Made by a program: the position numbers and the translations under genes. The notes below the pieces were generated by a model. The model did not search any database. It was not told where the DNA came from and was given only the letters and a program-made list of their open reading frames with translations. A stretch of 64,000 bases of DNA, taken from contig NC_084474.1 in the NCBI RefSeq assembly GCF_027409185.1, positions 4,457,382 to 4,521,381 on the forward strand, read 5' to 3'. Each line of letters starts with the position of its first letter. The stretch's first letter is position 1. This DNA comes from Cynocephalus volans (taxonomy: Eukaryota > Chordata > Mammalia > Dermoptera > Cynocephalidae). This document shows, piece by piece, positions 59,331 through 64,000 of the stretch.

Positions 59331-59805
59331 AGGTTACAGAGCACTCGGTGCCAGCTTCTCAAACGTGCACGCGTCCCCCGACGGAAGCAGCGCAGGCGAC
59401 GCTGCAGCTGCAGGCCTGGAAGCGGCACCGAAACCCAGGGAGCTCCCAGCGTGTCGCGACGCTCCGGGACGGGCTGCGGGACTCGGGGGGCCCGGGAGCG
59501 GGGGAGACGCGACAGAGGCAGGGGACTTCAAACAAGCGGAGCCCGTGTGGCCGCTGCCCACGTCGCCTGAGCGGCGCTTCGTGCTCACACGGCTCCTTCG
59601 CAGGCACCGCCTCCGCTGCTCTCCGCCATGTCACATTCTGGGACAGGGACAGAGCAGGTGTCATGGGCCTGACCTGCCGGGGCCACAGAACTGCTCCGTG
59701 GTACCGAGGCGACCCCGCGAGGTCGCCCGTAACAGCACCTGGGCCCTGGCCAGGCCGACGCAGCACAGGCCACCCGCGGCGGGCAGCTGGGGCGAGGCGG
59801 GAGCA

Positions 59806-60360
59806 CCCTGCCCTGCCCTGCCCTGCCCTGCCCTGCCCTGCCCTGCCCTGTCCTGTCCTGCCCTGCCCTGCCCTGCCCTGTCCTGTCCTGCCCTGCCCTG
59901 CCCTGCCCTGCCCTGCCCTGTTCTGCCCTGCCCTGCCCTGCGCTGCCCTGCCCTGCCCTGTCCTGCCCTGCCCTGCCCTGCCCTGCCCTGTCCTTCCCTG
60001 TCCTTCCCTGCCCTGCCCTGCCCTGTCCTTCCCTACCCTGCCCTGCCCTGTCCTTCCCTGCCCTTCCCTGCCCTGTCCTTCCCTGCCCTGCCCTGCCCTG
60101 CGCTGCCCTGCCCTGCCCTGCCCTGCCCTTCCCTGTCCTTCCCTGCCCTTCCCTGCCCTTCCCTGCCCTTCCCTGCCCTGCCCTGCCCTGTCCTTCCCTG
60201 CCCTGCCCTGCCCTGCCCTGCGCTGCCCTGCCCTGCCCTGCCCTTCCCTGTCCTTCCCTGCCCTGCCCTGCCCTGCGCTGCCCTGCCCTGCCCTGCCCTG
60301 CCCTGCCCTGCCCTGCCCTGTCCTTCCCTGCCCTGCCCTGCGCTGCCCTGCCCTGTCCTG
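59806..60360 (+). repeat. CCCTG pentanucleotide array, 111 units
   Basis: 555 bp in unbroken five-base register. Most units are CCCTG, with TCCTG, CCCTT, TCCTT and CGCTG variants; TCCTT CCCTG pairs recur. Since 5 is not a multiple of 3 and no unit makes a stop, all frames on both strands stay open. This explains the very long frames (up to 541 codons) crossing it, which are not genes. Confidence 0.97.
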
Positions 60361-60960
60361 TCCGCGTGCATTTGCACCGCGCGCACCCTCCAGGGTCCGG
60401 CGGACGTCCCCGAGACACCGCGTGCTTCCCTCCTGCTCGTCCCCTGGAGGAACCCTTCCCCAAGTCCCACGCCGCCCTGTCACCTGCCGGGAGCCTGGCC
60501 GAGGCACTGTCCCAGGAAGTCCCCGCCGCGGGGCACTTGCTCCCCAGCTGCCCCCGCGCTGTCGGGCCTGGGACACATCCTTGTTTTCCCTCCCAGAGAG
60601 GCCACAGGCCTGCCCTGGCCGAAGTGCTTAAAGGCATCCGAGCAGAGGCCGCGACCGGCGGTGGGAGGTCGGAGCGGTGGCCGGTGGCTGGAGGAAAGCC
60701 CCGCTGCTGCCACGGGGCCAGGCCCGGAACGAGGGAGGAGGCGGGCGGGATGGACAGGCCCCATCAGGAACACCTCTGCCCGAGGCTCTGACACCCGTGT
60801 TAGCAGTGACACAAGCCAGAGGCCGAGCAGTGCCCGAGGCCGTTCCCCACCAGCTGAGCAAGCCCCCGACCCCCTCGGGCCACCGTCATGTGTGACCCGG
60901 GAATGCATTCCGACGCTTCCGCGTTCAGAGGATCAAATGGCTATTTGTGGGACATCGCTG
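60361..60960. other. GC-rich flank of the CCCTG array
   Basis: CpG-rich sequence continuing the island. No coding similarity is recognised. Frames here are extensions from the array. Confidence 0.5.
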
Positions 60961-63330
60961 AGCAAGCACACATTAAGTTATTCCCTGTGAAGTGACTTTA
61001 TAAAGAACACAGGCCGGAAGGGAGGGAGGGGAGCAGAGAAGGCGGAGGAAGCACAAGGCCTGTGCACCTCCAGCAGCCCAGGGCCCAGGATTGTCGGGCC
61101 ACCCTGGGGTCGCCCAGCCACAGCAGCAGCAGCGGGGGGACAGAACAGGAGCAGAGGGCTGAAATGGCTGAGCAGCACGTTTCCCTTGAAGCACCTGCCT
61201 CTGCTGAAGAGGAAATGGTGCCTGCTGATGAATTCCTATAAACCATTCAAGGTAAAGCAATAAGCCAGAAAACAGCCAAGTGGTTCTATCTGTCTGGGAG
61301 TTGGACAGAAAGTCAAACACAATTGTTTATTCATGTACTCAAGTTACCACCCTCCCATGCTGAAACAATGCTTCAGTCAAAGGTCCAGACTTCCTTAACT
61401 GCAATCACGGACTCCCCCACCGCGGGCACCGGCATGCCCACTGCAGAGAACATCTCAGGAACCAGGACCGCATTTCACTTCCAGGAGGATCCAGGTCCAT
61501 GGGCGTGGCCGTGCTCCCTGGAGTGACTACCATGCACAGTGCAGAGTTCTGAGCTTCTGTGTGGCTCCCTTGTGCCGTCACAAGAAGATACGGCAAGGCA
61601 CAGCTGCCCCAGGGCCCGGCGTCTTGCTAGAACCAACAAAGTGTCCACGGACACTCCTGTTGTCAAGGCTTCGAACATTTTTCCACTGCTGGCTTGCTTG
61701 ACCTGACCATAACTGAAATCATGAATTTTTATCATTTCATTAGAAGGAGGATCAGGTTACTATGTAGAACACTAACAGCCACCTCTTACGCAGCACTTTC
61801 TTGTGAGGTAGGGGCTGTGATTGTCCCCATTTTGCAGATAAGGAAACAGAAGCACTGGGAGCTGAAGTCACTTGCCAAGTGTTGTACGACCACTGGATGG
61901 CAGAACCAGGATTTAGTGCAGCCCGACTGTAGTGTGTGCCTGTGTAACCACCGTGCAAAGCCACCTAGAGAAGACTCAAGCTCCGAGAGACTGAGCTGGA
62001 GAGCTCTGAGAGGGCACTGGCGAGACAACACTTTGGGCTAAGGTGGGCAGCTGCCTGGAGTGCTGCAGAAAGGCGGGACTCCTCCATGTGCTGGTGGAGA
62101 CCACAGAAGCTACTGTGTGCACAGAAGGGCGTCTACTGCCCTAGGCAGCCAGAAGGCTGGCTTGATGGGAGCAGGCCTTGGGTCTCTGGTCTCCATCTCT
62201 CCCCTTCTCTCTGTATGACAGCTCCTCTCTCAGCTTCCAAGCCATGAGGACACAGACCCAATAGCTCCGAGCTCAAATTCTTAACAGCCCATGATCAAAG
62301 ACAGATCCCAGGACGGGCCCAGCCTGGTCACACATCTACCTCTATGGCTTGGAGAATGGGGTCTGTTATCAGAAGCAGCAGGAGAGGGCACTGGGAAGAA
62401 AAAGATAATGAGCATAACATCCTCCATCTTGAGAACACATACTGCCAGTCTTTCTGTGCACTGAGATCCTGTGCCTTCTTCCCAAGAAGGGAATCTTGTG
62501 CTCCCAAAGCCAAATGTAGAACAAATCAGGTTTGCAGAACGATAGAACCAGAAGAAGTCTTAGATTTCACTTGGTCTAGCCCATTATTTTACATTTTCAC
62601 TTCTCTGGACCCATAGGCACTCAACCAGTCAGTGGTAGAACTGGGACTACATTCCAGGCCTCCTTTACCCAGCCCAGGGCTCTCTCTAGAACATTATGAA
62701 ATAAACCTTACTGCTTCGAGGAAATTAAATCAAAGTTAAATATGGCTAGAGTAAAAAATACAGTCTATCTGAAGAAAGGCTCAGTTATCGACCTTCCACA
62801 AAAAAGGCATAAAAAGTCCCAGCCAGTTTAATGCTATTATCACTTCATGACATGCCGATTTGATCACTTGTCAAAATCTGAGTGTATAATCCTTCTTCAG
62901 ACAGAAGTAGGTGCACACAACTTCTGCCAGGTTTCCCTACTGTTCCCCTATTTGCAGGGTCTGTTCTGCAGCCTGGGAGTGTTTGTCCAAGGAGCTGTGC
63001 TTAGAAGCTCTTTGCAGGGAGGGTGAGGTGAGTACCTTGGCTGCAAGATCACCTGCTTTCTTTCGTGTTGCATTCTGGTCTGCTTACTGGGATCCACGAA
63101 GCTTCGTTTCAGTCACACAGATCCCATGTCTCTAAGTGCAATCACCCAATGGACCCTCCCTCCACCTAGGGATAAGGACACAAATATGTGCATTCAAGCG
63201 TTTATTGGTTCAGTCTTCCAGTCCTCATTTGCTGAATTCTTTCTGTGTGCCAGGCAGTGTGCTACAGAGGCAGGGAACACTCCCTCCTGCCCTCGAGTCG
63301 CTGACAATCTGTGGGGAAGACATGTACTAG
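60961..63330. other. Intergenic with MIR relics
   Basis: MIR relics at about 61780-61920 (ttttgcagataaggaaacag, gtcacttgccaagtgt) and about 62540-62700. Otherwise nothing recognised. Confidence 0.55.
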
Positions 63331-63557
63331 AGCAGGTGGCTGGCAAAAATGTTCTGTAAGGGGCCAGATGGTAAATATTTGAGGCTTCATGAGCCACACA
63401 GTCTCTGTCATAACCACGCAGACTTGCCGATGTGGCAGGAAAGCCGGCATGGACATCGCAGAAACTAATGAGCGTGGCTTTGTTCCAATAAAACCATTGA
63501 CAGAATCAGGTGGTAAATTGGATTTGACCCGTGGGCTGTAGTTGGCCGATCTCTGCA
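63331..63557 (-). repeat. MER1-like hAT DNA transposon relic
   Basis: tgttctgtaaggggccagatg, gtaaatatttgaggcttcat, ggctttgttccaataaaacc and ccgtgggctgtagttggcc, in the order of a reverse-oriented MER1-type hAT element. Confidence 0.7.
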
Positions 63558-63779
63558 CTTACACGTGGATGCCCAGGACAGAAGCAAGCGCCTGGTGCGG
63601 TGCTGTTCACAGGAGGGACTGGCCACTTTTACTGAGGAGGGGTTAGGATGGAACAGGCTTTCTAGAAGTGGTATTGCTGTGCTGATTGAACAAGAGAAGT
63701 GTGACTTTGCCTAGTGTGCTGGGTGAGGGGCGGCGGGGAGGGCAGGGGAACGAACATGGATTGAGCCTCTGTGTTCCAG

Positions 63780-64000
63780 CCACTACTCTAGATAGTTTTT
63801 GTCTTCACAAAATACAATGAGGTTGGTACTATTAATCCCAGATTTGTGACAGTGACACTTGCCTTGTCTGAGCAAGAAGCGATGGTGGCTTGGACTGGAC
63901 GGTGCGGAGCAGTGGCTGAGTTCTGCGTTTGCTTCTGAAGAACGATGGTCACAGGCACGGTTGCGAGAGTTAGAGGGAGAAACGCGTAACTACGAAGGGT
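63780..64000 (-). repeat. MIR/L2 relics at window end
   Basis: gcgatggtggcttggactgg is shared with the antisense L2 at 4455-5440 (gcgatggtggcctggacc). The window ends inside this relic. Confidence 0.55.

Noticed and set aside
59365-60990. 541-codon plus-strand frame, with 427- and 405-codon frames over the same DNA
   Set aside because: They run through a five-base repeat that has no stop in any frame; the central part is a repeated pentapeptide. No start context, splice sites or family similarity.

Overview
The window is nuclear DNA of a placental mammal. It carries two complete multi-exon genes, AP3M2 (+ strand, coding exons 12,300-25,453) and PLAT (- strand, coding exons 31,124-42,005). 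They lie tail to tail, in the order known from human chromosome 8p11.21. The rest is intron or intergenic DNA, mostly interspersed repeats. At least eight tRNA-derived SINEs look like tRNA-Ile (the 48,529 copy is close to a tRNA-Ile over both A and B boxes), including one head-to-tail trimer. I see no Alu, B1/B2 or carnivore and ruminant SINEs. tRNA-Ile SINEs built as monomers, dimers and trimers are characteristic of Dermoptera, so a colugo is my best guess; this is inference.

Layout. 1-11,100: intergenic and repeat-rich, with a complete MaLR provirus (980-3,370), L2 relics in both orientations, and a probable solo ERV LTR with internal tandem repeats (about 9,738-10,577). 11,150-12,250: CpG island and AP3M2 promoter with five CCAAT boxes. 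12,250-27,650: AP3M2; eight coding exons total 1,257 nt (418 aa), and the long 3' UTR contains a near-perfect hairpin. 30,278-54,150: PLAT; 13 coding exons total 1,689 nt (562 aa), plus a noncoding first exon and a promoter with a CRE-like site and TATA box. Intron 1 of PLAT contains a composite retroelement (42,548-44,493) with an L1-like 5' end, 80-bp tandem repeats and an L1-like 3' end, bounded by a 14-bp target-site duplication. 58,600-60,950: an orphan GC- and CpG-rich block with a 555-bp CCCTG pentanucleotide array. 61,000-64,000: intergenic, with MIR, L2 and MER1-like relics.

The two genes are not known to cooperate. AP3M2 encodes a medium subunit of the AP-3 adaptor used in endosome/lysosome and synaptic vesicle sorting. 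PLAT encodes secreted tissue plasminogen activator. Both reading frames are intact across all splice junctions. PLAT has a GC instead of GT donor in intron 3, and a stop codon that removes the last two residues compared with human. I found no bacterial-type system, CRISPR array, rRNA or functional tRNA gene. The most novel-looking items are the composite retroelement, the 3'-UTR hairpin and the orphan GC island.
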